NCBI RefSeq assembly: GCF_033958435.1
Contig: NC_134138.1
Span: forward strand, 192,359,298-192,423,297
Length of the DNA stretch: 64,000 nucleotides
Origin: Carettochelys insculpta
Taxonomy: Eukaryota > Chordata > Testudines > Carettochelyidae
Reading direction: 5' to 3'
This document shows positions 22,646 to 33,320 of the stretch, piece after piece. Below the pieces are notes generated by a model, which saw nothing but the letters and a program-made list of their open reading frames with translations, was not told the origin of the DNA and made no database searches. How positions within the stretch are numbered: position 1 is the stretch's first letter; each line of letters begins with the position of its first letter. A program made the translations under genes and the position numbers.

Positions 22646-25600
22646 AGATGCTGGATTTCCTGGGCCTGTGAGGAGAAAAGGCTGTGTGCGTGCAGCTACA
22701 AGCCACCAGCGAAATGTGGCCTCCTGGGACAAGACTATACAGGAGATGCAGATGGATGGAGTCTGAAAGACTTCTTCGGATCACGCTTCAAACTTGCGCC
22801 GGTCCCATCCACCTGATCAGCGCTTATGCTCCAACCCTGTACACCACACCAGAAGTAAAAGACAAGTTCTATGACGTGCTTAGTGCTGTTGTAGCACAAA
22901 TACCTGCTCGTGAACAACTGTACATCTTGGGTGACTTCAATGCAAGAGTTGGAGCTGATTGAGCCTCATGGCCTTCCTGCTTAGGACACTTCGGTGTGGG
23001 AAAAATGAATGACAATGGACAGCGTCTCCTTGAACTGTGCACATACCACAATCTGTGCATCACAAACACATTCTTCCAAACGAAGCCACAGCACAGAGTG
23101 TCGTGGAGACACCCACGCTCGAAGCACTGGCATCAACTAGACGTGGTCATCACTAGGCATAATAACCTCAGAAACGTCCTTCTGACACGCAGCTATCATA
23201 GTGCTGACTGTGATACAGATCACTCGCTAGTTTGCTCCAAGCTCAAGCTGAGACCCAAGAAGCTGTACCGCTCTAAACCTGCTGGAAGGCCCCGCATTGA
23301 CGCCAGAAAGACGGCAAACTCGGAAAAAGCTGAAAAGTTCAGAGACACCCTCCAGGAAAATCTGCGCAGTGGCCCTGGGGGCACCAATGTGACATCCAAA
23401 TGGCAACATCTGAGGGATACAGTTTACAACACGGCCTTGTCGGTGTTTGGAAGAAGATCTAGAAACACGAACAACTGGTTCGAAGATAACTCCGATGAAA
23501 TGATTCCAGTCATTGAAAAGAAGCGCGCTGTGCTCCTGGAGTACAAACGCTCACCGAGCCAGAGTACCCAGCAAGCACTTAGAGTGGCCAGAAGAACAGT
23601 ACAGCAGACAGCCAGGCGCTGTGCCAACAACCACTGGCTCCAGCTATGCAGCAGCATGCAGACCTGTACTGACTTTGGTAATCTCAGAGGAATGTACGAG
23701 GGTATGAAGAAGGCATTAGGACCCACCCAGAACAAGATGGCACCTCTGAAATCCAAATCTGGTGAAGTCATCGCTGACAAAGCCAAACAGATGGAGCGCT
23801 GGGTTGAGCACTACTCCGAGCTGTACTCACATGAGAACATTGTGGTTGACGCAGCCCTCAATGCCATCGAGCTCCTACCAGTAATGGACGAACTGGATCA
23901 GGAACCGACGAACTGGATCACAATGACTGTGGATGAACTGAAGAGAGCCATCGACAGCATTGCAGCAAGAAAGGCCCCTGGCCAGGATGGTATACCACCA
24001 GAGGTAATCAAGTGTGCTGCGGACACACTCCTGGAACCCCTACATGAGCTACTGTGCCTGTGCTGGAAAGAGGGTGAGGTTCCACAGGATATGCGCGACG
24101 CTAACATTGTAACGTTGTATAAGAACAAAGGAGACAGAAGTGACTGCAACAACTACCGTGGAATCTCCCTCCTAAGGATCACTGGTAAACTGTTTGCTCG
24201 CGTCATCCTTGGCAGACTCCAGAAGATTGCTGAGAGGGTGTACCCCGAATCGCAGTGTGGATTCCGCGCAGAGAGGTCTACCGTTGACATGGTCTTCTCT
24301 CTAAGGCAGCTTCAGCAGAAATGCAGGGAGCAGAGGAAGCCACTCTACATAGCCTTCATTGACCTGACCAAGGCCTTCGACTTGGTCAGCAGGGATGGAC
24401 TGTTCAAACTGCTCCACAAGATAGGCTGTCCTCCACGGTTACTCAAGATGATCCAGTCATTCCACGAAGACATGAGAGGAACCATCCAATATGACGGCGC
24501 TTTATCGGATGCTTTCAGAATCAGGAGCGGCGTCAAACAAGGATGCGTGCTTGCTCCGACGTTGTTCGGCATCTTCTTCACACTCCTCCTGAAGCAGGCC
24601 TTTGGATCTTCAACAGAGGGCATCTTGCTGCACACAAGATCTGATGGGAAACTGTTTAATCTTGCAAGGCTGAAAGCTAAGTCTAAGGTGCGGGAAGTCC
24701 TCATCAGAGACATGCTGTTCACAGACGATGCTGCTGTAGTGTCTCACACAGAAGACCAGCTTCAAAAACTGCTGGATCAGTTCTCCAAAGCGCGCAAGGA
24801 CTTTGGGCTTACCATCAGCCTAAAGAAGACGAACGTACTCTGTCAGGATGTTGCTGAATCCCCATCAATCAGCATTGACAACTATACATTAGAGGTCGTC
24901 CATGAGTTCGTTTACCTTGGGTCCACCATCACTGACACCCTGTCGTTGGACACTGAGCTAAATAGGAGGATCGGAAAAGCTGCCACAACTCTGTCCAGAC
25001 TCAGCAAGAGAGTGTGGAATAACAACAAGCTGTACACTCACACCAAAATGCAAGTCTACAGAGCCTGCATCCTCAGCACCCTCCTTCATGGCAGCGAGAC
25101 TTGGACCCTGTATGCCCGCCAGGAAAAGAGGCTGAATGTCTTCCACTTGCGCTGCCTCAGGCGCATCCTTGGAATATCATGGAAGGACATAGTGACCAAC
25201 ACCGCCATCCTCGAGCAAGCTGGAATCCCAACCATGCACACCCTCCTCAGGCAGCGTTGGCTCCGCTGGCTTGGCCACATCCACAGAATGAATGATGGAA
25301 GGATTCCAAAAGACATTCTGTATGGTGAGCTAGCCTCTGGCAAAAGACCTCCCGGACGCCCCCAGTTGAGTTACAAAGATGTCTGCAAGAGAGACCTCAG
25401 AGAGGTAGACATCGAGCTGGACAACTTGGAAGAACTAGCAGACGACCACGGCAGATGGAGGCAAGGGTTACACAAGGGCTTTCAGAAGGGCGAGATGAGG
25501 ATCAGACAGCTAGCAGAGGAGAAGCGAGCGCACAGAAAGCACACTAAGGACTTGCCAGACACCCACCACATCTGCAAGAGATGCAGCAAGGACTGTCACT

Positions 25601-25706
25601 CTCGTGTGGGTCTTCATAGTCAGAGTAGACGCTGTAAATGAAGTCCTTAATTGAAACTATAAAGGGCGCGATCCATAGTCTACGTAGACTGAAGGATGCC
25701 TACTAC
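22646..25706 (+). mobile_element. APE-type LINE, 5'-truncated, nearly open frame
   Basis: The element ends with a short UTR and a TACTAC tail after GAAGGATGCC. TAGACAGG occurs at 22638-22645 and exactly again at 25707-25714, a plausible 8-bp target duplication. The recognisable homology starts at about 22760, partway through the endonuclease, so the 5' end is missing; the first 110 bp are not recognised and the left border is therefore less sure than the right. A second near-match, TATACAGGAGATGC at about 22735, is an alternative left border. I cannot name the clade; the layout (endonuclease, reverse transcriptase, C-terminal zinc-finger-like tail) is unlike the RTE copy at 16126. Confidence 0.85.
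22684..25641 (+). pseudogene. LINE endonuclease/reverse transcriptase with one internal stop
   Basis: One frame runs through this whole span, broken only by a TGA at 22960-22962. The part before it keeps the endonuclease motifs LISAYAPTLYTTPEV and LYILGDFNARVGAD. After the stop an 881-residue frame (22996-25641) begins with GKMNDNGQRLLELC and continues through SWRHPRSKHWHQLDVV and DCDTDHSLVCSKL (endonuclease). The polymerase follows: NNYRGISLLRITGKL, SQCGFRAERSTVDMV, AFIDLTKAFDLVSRDG with the first catalytic Asp, GVKQGCVLAPTLFGIFF, and MLFTDDAAVVSH. The last has Thr where the family usually has Ala (FADD/YADD), but keeps both Asp. The end, HICKRCSKDCHSRVGLHSQ then SRRC, is a C-x2-C-x10-H-x5-C zinc-finger-like tail. 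A CGA-to-TGA change would explain the stop. With the 5' part gone, this copy is unlikely to move itself. Confidence 0.88.
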
Positions 25707-25714
25707 TAGACAGG

Positions 25715-26107
25715 GATCAGTGGCTGTGCTACACGAAAGCAAAGGAACCAAGGCAGGCACATCCCAAGGCCAGAGAAATGAACAATAGATTTGGTGCTGT
25801 GACACAGTCCTGCCTCTTTTATGATGAGCTTTTGCGTGCCATATGTGGTGCAGACACCTGAGGCATACCACAGAGCCCCTTGGTTACTTCAGTGGAGCCC
25901 AAGACAAAGACCCCTGCCATGAACAATGAGACAACAGAGTAGAGGAAGGAAGGGGCAGAGACCAGTTGGAGGAACGCAGCTAGGTTGTGAGCCCAGACCT
26001 GTTTGCTACTCTGCCACAGCCTAGCTAGTCTTGCAAGCCAAGTATGGATACGTTCAATGAAGAGGAAGGAACACTAGGTAAATGTGTGCATTCATTTCCC
26101 TTGCAAT
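25715..26107. other. No feature recognised
   Basis: Nothing recognised beyond short chance frames. Confidence 0.45.
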
Positions 26108-26115
26108 GTTTAAAT
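26108..26115. repeat. Left 8-bp target duplication of outer hAT
   Basis: GTTTAAAT, identical to 27928-27935. Confidence 0.85.
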
Positions 26116-26326
26116 TAGGGATGTCAATTAATGTGTGTTAATGCTTGTGATTAATGCAGGGCAGACAATGCTTTAAAAAATTAATGCACATTAAGGCTTA
26201 TTAATTGGCAGTGCTGCCCTTTACACTGCCCTTTACAGTGCCCAGCACTTGAAGCTGTTGTAATTCAAAGCAGAGATTCCACTTTGTTATGTATTGCAGT
26301 AGAAATGACTTGGCATTCCCTTAGAC

Positions 26327-26995
26327 CCAGTCTGCAACTTGTGCAGCCAGAGCCAGAAGCGGCTCTTTAAGGACTTCTTTATGGCTCCCGATGCTATAAT
26401 TGCAAAGGAAAAAAAAAAAAAGACCTCCTAATTATTTTCAATAAATGGTGAATGTCTAAAAGCCCAAAAATGAACAACTCATATCTAAATAGAAAACTAT
26501 TATGCGATCTCAAAACATTGGATAACTCCCCGTTTGATATGTGCAGTGCATTGTGGATATGATACTATATCTGTGTTTTGATCATGTTGTTAATAAAGTC
26601 TGGATTTTGAAAAGGAAGCTTGTGGCATTCCTACTCTGAAGGGCAATGTTTTAAGAAAGAAAACTGAAATTAAACACAAAGTAAAACTGGCATAATTAAA
26701 GTAGGTTCAGGAGTGAAAGTCAGAAAAATAGTGACACAAACACACACATGTAAAGTGTGATGAAACAGAATGTGCAACAAGTTTGTAAATGTCCTGATGT
26801 ACACATATGTCACATTACACATCATTGTGCGTGTACTGTTCTTGAAATAGGGGTTACAAAGAGTATGGTTTGACATTATTTATTTATTAAGGACTATCTC
26901 ATGTTCACATGCCTTGCAGCTCTTGAATTGTTAAGTTTTTTTACCAAATTCAAAAAAAAAATGGCTCTTCTTGCTATTTTGGTTGCTGACCCTGG
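26327..26995. mobile_element. Inner hAT element nested in the outer hAT
   Basis: The left end CCAGTCTGCAACTTGTGCAG and the inverted right end CCAGGGTCAGCAACCAAAAT form imperfect TIRs. CCTTAGAC lies on both sides (26319-26326 and 26996-27003), an exact 8-bp duplication. The inner left part has AGAGCCAGAAGCGGCTCTTT, and the right has ATGGCTCTTCTTGCTATTTT. A second copy of the same family lies at 59583-60158. There is no transposase frame. Confidence 0.9.
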
Positions 26996-27067
26996 CCTTA
27001 GACCATTTAAATGTTAATTTTGCAAGCCCTGACCACCCATAACAAAAAGTTTGTGTGTTCATAAAAC

Positions 27068-27150
27068 ATAGAATCATAGAATTCTAGGGCTGGAAAGGAC
27101 CTTGGGAGGTCATCTCGTCCAGCCCCCTGCCTAAAGCAGGATCAGCCAGA
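27068..27150 (-). mobile_element. CR1 LINE 3' end inside the outer hAT
   Basis: CATAGAATCATAGAATTCTA followed by GGGCTGGAAAGGACCTTGGG and AGGTCATCTCGTCCAGCCCC is the classic reverse-strand CR1 terminus. The copy is very short. Confidence 0.85.
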
Positions 27151-27927
27151 ACAATTGATTGGAAAGTAATTTACTAGGTGCTGGGGGAGTGTCAGATCAC
27201 AAAAAGGTGGAGGTGCTGGAATTATCTCTTGGAAAACTGCTGGCTTGCAGAATGGTAGCCACGTGGATACTTTAGAGAAGGAGCAATATGTTGTCTAGGG
27301 AGCCAGAGAGATCTCTCAAAGGTTGTGATTACATTTTTCAACAGGCCTGGAGCATATCAACATCCTTTGTAATGAGGGTTAATGGAATGTTATGTTTCAA
27401 ATCACAGGCTGACAGCTACCAGGTCTCAGTTAGAAATTCCCCCTACTCCAGTCACCACACATGGGCCAGGTTCACTGTGTCTGGTTCACTTTCCTGGAGG
27501 CACAATACCAAATAAAATCCTGGTCTGGCTCTTGTGGATGCTTTTTTCCTGTCCTAGGACTCTGCATGGGTCTGTGTTAGCAGATCTTATTGCAGAATTA
27601 GCACTTCCAGGAAATCCTGTGCACATTGGGCAAATTGCATGCTGCACCTTCCCCTGTATTGCTGACCCCAAGCATTCAAAAACTGGGAAATTTTATTTGC
27701 AAATTAGGAGATGTGTAGAAAAATAAAACTTGGGTTCTGTTTGTTTTCTGGGTTATGGTTCCTCAGCGTTCCCATGTTCAAGTTTTTTTCTCTATAACCG
27801 TAAAGGCTAAATATTTTTTAAAAATAAATTATTATTGTTTAACAGTGTGATTAATCCCATGATAAATCACGATTAATGTTTAATCGTGCAATTAATCAAA
27901 ATTAAGTTTAATTGCTTGACAGCCCTA

Positions 27928-27935
27928 GTTTAAAT
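27928..27935. repeat. Right 8-bp target duplication of outer hAT
   Basis: GTTTAAAT, identical to 26108-26115. Confidence 0.85.
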
Positions 27936-28139
27936 GTAATGATGTTGCCCAGCACACGACCAGGTTAATGAGCCATAGTTATCAACTTCTCGTTGTTTCA
28001 GTCTTTTTACAAGAGGTAGCAGTGTCACTGAGATAGAGCTGGCATCTGCTTTTGATTCCCCTGTGGGGCTATGTACAGCAGGATGAAGCAGTTTGTATAT
28101 GTGCTTGGAGATATTCCTTATATCCGTCTGTGAGATCTC

Positions 28140-29080
28140 AGTGAAACTTTCCCAGAGACACTCTGCAGTCCTTTCCCACTGGTTCTCAGGATGGCAGCCT
28201 TAGTACTTCTTCCACGGAGGTATATTTCCTCACACCACTCCACAATGAGTTTGACTGGCAGCACTACAGTAAATAGGCTAGTGGCATACGGGCCTGGGTG
28301 GCTTCAGGACACCAGCAGCTGTGTTCTCTGTGCCTTTGATACCCTGCAGAGAGAAGGCTCAACTAAACTCACCACTGCCCCGGAACACAGTGTGAGTACA
28401 CAGTACCATTGCCCCATTCACAGCTATGGACATTGGGAACCAAATGTTACCATTTCATGTAACGGAGAATTGTAATGCCTTCCTTCTTCCCTCTCCCCAC
28501 CCTCTTCCACCTCCCATCGTCTTCGCCCTCTGGCAGACCAAACTCCCCGTGGCTGGGCCTGGAGAGCTGTGTGTAGACAATTGAAGTATCACTGTGCATT
28601 GTCTTTTAAAAATATATATCTAGGATAAGGGGAATTTTGAAACTTATCTTGTGGTTGTAATTGCAGTGGTACAGCTGTCTGTTTTACCTGCAGCTTCTGC
28701 CATGGCAGCATTGAAGGATGCCTTCTACACACCAGTCTGGCCCTGAGAAAGAGGTGAAAGAAGAGGACTAGTGTGTATAGATCAAGTGAGGTCCCACGAG
28801 CCAGCATTGTATCAGATTGCAAAGCTGTTAGAGGACATGGAGAGGGACAAGGGAGACAGAATTAAATGGAGTGAGACCCAGGAATCCAAGCAAGAGAAAA
28901 CGGTGAATGAGCTATACCAGGACAAAATGAGGCTTCTGGGTCAGGAAACACAAAATCTGCACACCCTGGCTGACTTACAGGTCCAGCCCTCATGGGCTGT
29001 CCACCCTTTGAAGTCCCTAGAGAACTCGGATTACAGTCACATCCCTTCCCTACCTCTCCATATCAGTAGATAGAAAGGAC
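28140..29080 (+). pseudogene. Possible Harbinger Myb-like gene remnant
   Basis: A plus frame at 28771-29073 reads RDKGDRIKWSETQESKQEKT, then MRLLGQETQNLHTLADLQVQ. Glu/Lys/Gln-rich text ending in a leucine-spaced LLGQETQNLHTLADLQ block is typical of the C-terminal part of Myb/SANT-like proteins of Harbinger elements. The frame upstream (28191-28475) has no recognisable tryptophan-spaced DNA-binding domain. The piece runs towards the transposase relic on the other strand (29330-30560), so the two would be convergent. A remnant of an unrelated gene cannot be excluded. Confidence 0.35.
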
Positions 29081-29329
29081 AACCCCAGCTTTACCTACAC
29101 TGACCTGTGAGAGGCCTGGTTAGTGAAATGACAGATTGCATTTGTGCACTGAAATAGAAAAATGTACTGCCTTTTTAATTTTAAAGTTGCATTCTATTAG
29201 TTGATGTTAAAGTTTATATTGTCTTGTCCTTTTTCACTTGTAATTTTGCATTATTGTTGTTACTCAATAATATTCTATATTTTTAAAATAAACACATAAT
29301 AAATCAGTTCACCACACACATTGCAGATA

Positions 29330-30740
29330 GCATCACATACTCAAAGCTACTTGTAAACGTGTTCTTTCCAAGCCTTCCACAACCACGTAGCCATACTGAT
29401 CTCTTGTTTGTGCTTGTTCAAACTCAGCAGACATCTGCTCCACCTCCACCCTGGTGGCAATTCTGCGCCTCCCCTCCTTGCCTCACAGATATTATGCAGG
29501 ACACAACAGATCAGTTATAACCCCTGGGTCTTTTTCTCACTCAGACACAGCTGTGTAAGAAAACACCACTGGCATTGTTTTAATCTACCAATAGCAAATT
29601 CAGATATCAATTTGCACTTGCCACCCCACTCACTGAATCTTTTCTTGGTGATGTCCAGGCAGCCAGTGTATGGTTTTATGTTGTGGGGAGCAAGACATAG
29701 GCTGGGATTCTCAAGGTCGCTCTGGGCATTTCAGTATTGCCGATGCTAAGCTACCAGTCAGGAAAAAATTCCACTGTTTGTAACTTTCGGAACAGGCCTG
29801 TGTTCCTAAGGAAGTCATCAATAAGCCCCATCCCTGACTAGCCCACATCGATACCAGTGATGTATCTCCAGTGATCCACCAGCATTTGCATCGTTATGGA
29901 TAATGTATACCTATCTGTTAATGTGGCCAGGTGGACAGTACCAGAGAGGCACCGTAGCCTCATCAGCAGTCAGGAAACCCATTGCCACAAATCCATCCAC
30001 TGCACCAGGGGTGTCCAATACATTCACCACTCACCACATGGTGGCAAACAGGACTCTGCATGGTGGCAAATATGGGCTTGACCAACCCGTGGCTGTCGAG
30101 CCGCATGAGTCTCTAGGAGCCCCTAAATGCAGCTCCTCCTGAGAGCTGCACGCAGGGAGTGCCGTTCACCTGCTCCATGCACGTTCTTCACCATTTTGTG
30201 GGAGAGGCATGTGGCAGCCCCAGTGGCTCTGGTGAGTCTCTGGCATTGAATTAGAATGGGGGAGCCTGGCTCTGGGGGGAGAAGGAGGGCATTTATATTT
30301 AGAGCGGGGCGGAGTGGGGAATGGGAGTGCCTGGCTCTATAAAGTTTTGTGTAATATAATGTGGTGAATATGGTAAAACAACAACCACAAACATGGCAAT
30401 CTTTGAATTCCTATGGGACACTGCTGTCCTACCCATTGCTGAGTCTCTCAGTCCTGCATAACGGGAGACAATTAATGAATCTACACACCTGCAGGACGAC
30501 ATCCCCCACCCTGTGGATTTCCCAACTCCAAAATGATTTCCCACTCATCAGTGGCAATTCAGCACTGCAAGCTTCTAGCATGCAATTGCTACTCACTTCT
30601 CCAGCATCAGTACAGCTCCCCGTCAGGTGTTCCTGAACTGGGAGGCTGGAGTTAGCAACACACACAGATGTTGGACTGTGGCCTTTCACATACAAAAGTT
30701 CTGCAGGATTGCATATCATCCCAAACCTGCACTACCATGT
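29330..30740 (-). pseudogene. PIF/Harbinger transposase relic, interrupted
   Basis: On the minus strand, from high to low coordinates, I read VGNHFGVGKST near 30540-30510, then in another frame VVLQVCRFINCL. After a non-homologous gap (about 30375-30004) the text resumes with DGFVAMGF, then QMLVDHWRYITGIDVG, a GLIDDFLRNTGLFRKLQT block, HNIKPYTGCLDITKKRFSEW, a FAIGRLKQCQWCFLTQL block and CCVLHNICEARR. This is the order of a Harbinger DDE transposase, with the block before the third acidic residue and the tail LHNIC. Many stops and frameshifts make it long dead. In this copy the exon join is already fused (VVLQ-VCRFIN) where the copy at 57561 has an intron. Confidence 0.65.
30004..30374. mobile_element. 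Insertion splitting the transposase relic
   Basis: Transposase homology stops on both sides of this stretch. It opens with CAGGGGTGTCCAATACATTC, resembling hAT-type ends, and GTCGAGCCGCATGAGTCTCT and CAGCTCCTCCTGAGAGCTGC occur inside. I cannot find a matching right end or a target duplication. Confidence 0.4.
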
Positions 30741-31330
30741 GACTCTCACCAGTCAATGCTTGTTTCTCAGGCCCAGAAGCAGCATTCCATCTTCTGCTAC
30801 TTCTCTGGGAACACTACCAACCAACCTTGAACTGTTTTTCATTATGTCCTTTGCCAATCTCTCCTCAAAGAAATCATCATGTTCCCCATTGTTGTAATTC
30901 TTCCAGCAAGTCTGCAAATACCCAAGGAGCCTGTGCCCTGAATTTCTTGAGAATGTCACAAAGTCATGTGGGTTTGATGTTTTTGTCAGAGATGGTGGAC
31001 ACCCAAAAGTGCCTGGTGGCTTTGTGGGATTTTTTTAAAAAATTATGCAAAAATTATGGAGTATGGATGGCCTTATGGGCTGGGAACTCCCTGAGACCCC
31101 TGCAGGATTCATTCTTGATGCAGAACACGTTGCAAAAGCTTCCCAAAAGGCATTGTACCAGGAAGCAGTATGTGGCATTCTGGGATAGCTCCCCATGAGG
31201 CACTGTACCTTCATGGACACAGGGTCTCATGGTGAGCACATGCAGCACCAACACAGGCAGCCAAGTATGCCCAAGCAATACACTCACTTTGGCAGCTGTG
31301 TTGATGTAACTTGTGCTGATCACAGGTTAT
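30741..31330 (-). other. Probable 5' part of the Harbinger relic
   Basis: Minus frames such as 30753-30959 (DFFEERLAKDIMKNSSRL) and 31054-31323 lie directly upstream of the transposase relic in the same orientation. I do not recognise a domain. They could be transposon leader or chance sequence. Confidence 0.3.
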
Positions 31331-31703
31331 AATGAGACATGGACCAAACATGCACCTGGGCAACAAGCGCAGGTATTAAAGGTAGAGCAGCTCATTTGTA
31401 TGTGTGTGACTTCTGGATGCGTGGTTTATGTGTGTTTCTCAAAACATGAAATGGATATGTAAGCCTTGCATGTGTCATATGGCCAAATCAGACTGGCCAA
31501 ATAGAGAGAGTCTTGTTCACAGCAGGCTTAACTGACGCAGTGGTAGAAATACCAAAGACCACCACCACTACCTTGCTTATGCCAGAATTAATGGTGGGTA
31601 AAATTATCTGGTGTCAAATGGCCTACGTCCACTAAAGAACCAAGGAGCTGCTGACAGCACAAGAGCCGAGAGGAAGTTGAACGGCTGAGAAGAAAAGGGA
31701 ATC
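31331..31703. other. No feature recognised
   Basis: Nothing recognised. Confidence 0.4.
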
Positions 31704-31816
31704 TTTGGTCTTGACTACACAAGAAAAGTGTTTGCATGCCTCCCTCTCCAGGAAAGACTCTCTTTTCAATTTAGAATTGCTTTAGCTCACAATTTTCTCA
31801 TGCAGACAAGGGCTTA
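31704..31816. mobile_element. Very short MITE, about 113 bp
   Basis: The left GGTCTTGACTACACAAGAAA and the right end on the other strand AGCCCTTGTCTGCATGAGAA share a 16-of-20 type pairing and continue with AAGT/AATT. It is non-coding. The ends resemble the Harbinger-like family. Target duplication not clear. Confidence 0.5.
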
Positions 31817-32830
31817 GATGGTTTTAAATGCTTTGATTTCTAATTTTGTTTTGTTGTTTGTGTTTGTTGACCCATCGAATCACACGGCATACAGCAATTT
31901 GGATTCTGACACTGGGTGCTTTAATGATTTTTTGTGCATATGAACTACTCGTTCAAGACTGTTGCAATGCCTTTGTTCTGTGCAGATCTCAGCAGACCGA
32001 GGCTGCTGCTCATCGTATATTTCAAATCGGTGCCATGTGCTCCAAAACAAGTCATAGGGGAGGTCACGCTCTGTGGTCACTAGTCCGACACATAAAGAAG
32101 CAGTAAACCAGAGAAAACAAACATGACCTGAGCTTTGTTCACTAGTTAGCAAAGAGATTTGACCATAAAGAAACAATTTGCTAATCACAGGGCTTGCAAG
32201 CCCATGCTAATTGATTATGACAAAAATATCATAAAACACTTTGGAACCAAATCTGCAAGGACCTCTATAGATTCTACTCGTAAACTACTACTACTACTCT
32301 CCACATCACATAATGAGGTTAAATAATGCAACATCAAATTGGCTAATTTTGGGTGACCATTTTCCTACTCAATTCACTCCCGCTTAGTGGAATTAATCAC
32401 CCACTGACATCAGAAGTGTCCTTAACTCCACTCTTTCCCCCTCCCATGTATCAGTCCAAATTTCAGCTCTTTGTTTTCACCAATTGTTTTCCTAATTTTA
32501 CGTACTAATGCTGTGTAACCCACTGCTCAGCACTTAGTATGTATCCTCATCTGTTCCCAGTCCAGAGAGACTGTGAATCTGTTACATGTCTCCATCACTT
32601 AGGCGGCTTCTTTAACTCTAGCTGTTGAGACTAAGGCTTTTCATTCCAGATGTGCCAATATGGCAGACATTACAACTGCATGATGCACTTGCTTTCACAT
32701 TTCTAAGTTTATTGTTAAATCCCTTCTGATTCATCACAACACAACAACACCAGAATTGCTTGTATTGTTATACGGAGTCTATTTTATGAGCTGGGTGGAA
32801 CACCAGATTAGGCCCTTAGCCTTTCATTCT
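31817..32830. other. No feature recognised
   Basis: Short CTA run near 32285. No gene or repeat recognised. Confidence 0.45.
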
Positions 32831-33320
32831 GGGATTCAGTGCTGTATTAACCACAGGGACAAAGGGGCTTGTGCCTGGGGCTCCTGACAATTGGACCCCC
32901 CCCAAAAAAAATGGGAGCCATCACACTCCAGCTGGCTCGATCTACCTGGCACGCCTGCTGGAAAAGTAAGAATGTGGGGGGACAGGCCTCCGGTTGCTCT
33001 TGCTCTGGCCCTCACAAAACTATAATCTGCCTCTGCTGGGACTGTATGTTTGAATCTTCTCTTAGGTTACTAATACAAATCATTTGGTATCCCCAGCCTG
33101 CTCTGTGGCTGACCTCATCACAAGATGATAGTCTCAGGAAAGGCCAAGAACAGAAATACAGAGGATATGACAAATGAGGACTGAGATACTAGGGCAGGGC
33201 TCTGGATCAGAAACTTGCTTACCAGGCATGCCAACAGGGGAGTAGCAAGGTGAGAAAAGAGGGCAGCTGCCCTGGGGCTCCAATACAAAAGGGCCTGGAG
33301 CTCCCAGCCACTGCCACCAC
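32831..33320. repeat. Possible GGGGCTCC-type dispersed repeat pieces
   Basis: Two blocks, CTTGTGCCTGGGGCTCCTGA near 32870 and CAGCTGCCCTGGGGCTCCAA near 33264, resemble each other and a turtle repeat that also appears near 63127 (GTTGCCTGGGGCACC). The borders are unclear. Confidence 0.35.

Larger units (their letters stand above)
26116..27927. mobile_element. Outer hAT element containing nested insertions
   Basis: The left end is TAGGGATGTCAATTAATGTG and the right end, read on the other strand, TAGGGCTGTCAAGCAATTAA. Both run into TTAATC-type sequence. The element is bordered by identical GTTTAAAT, the 8-base duplication of the hAT superfamily. Of its 1812 bp, 669 belong to a second hAT (26327-26995), and a CR1 end (27068-27150) also interrupts it. 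No transposase frame is visible in the rest, so it is non-autonomous or internally deleted. Confidence 0.88.
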
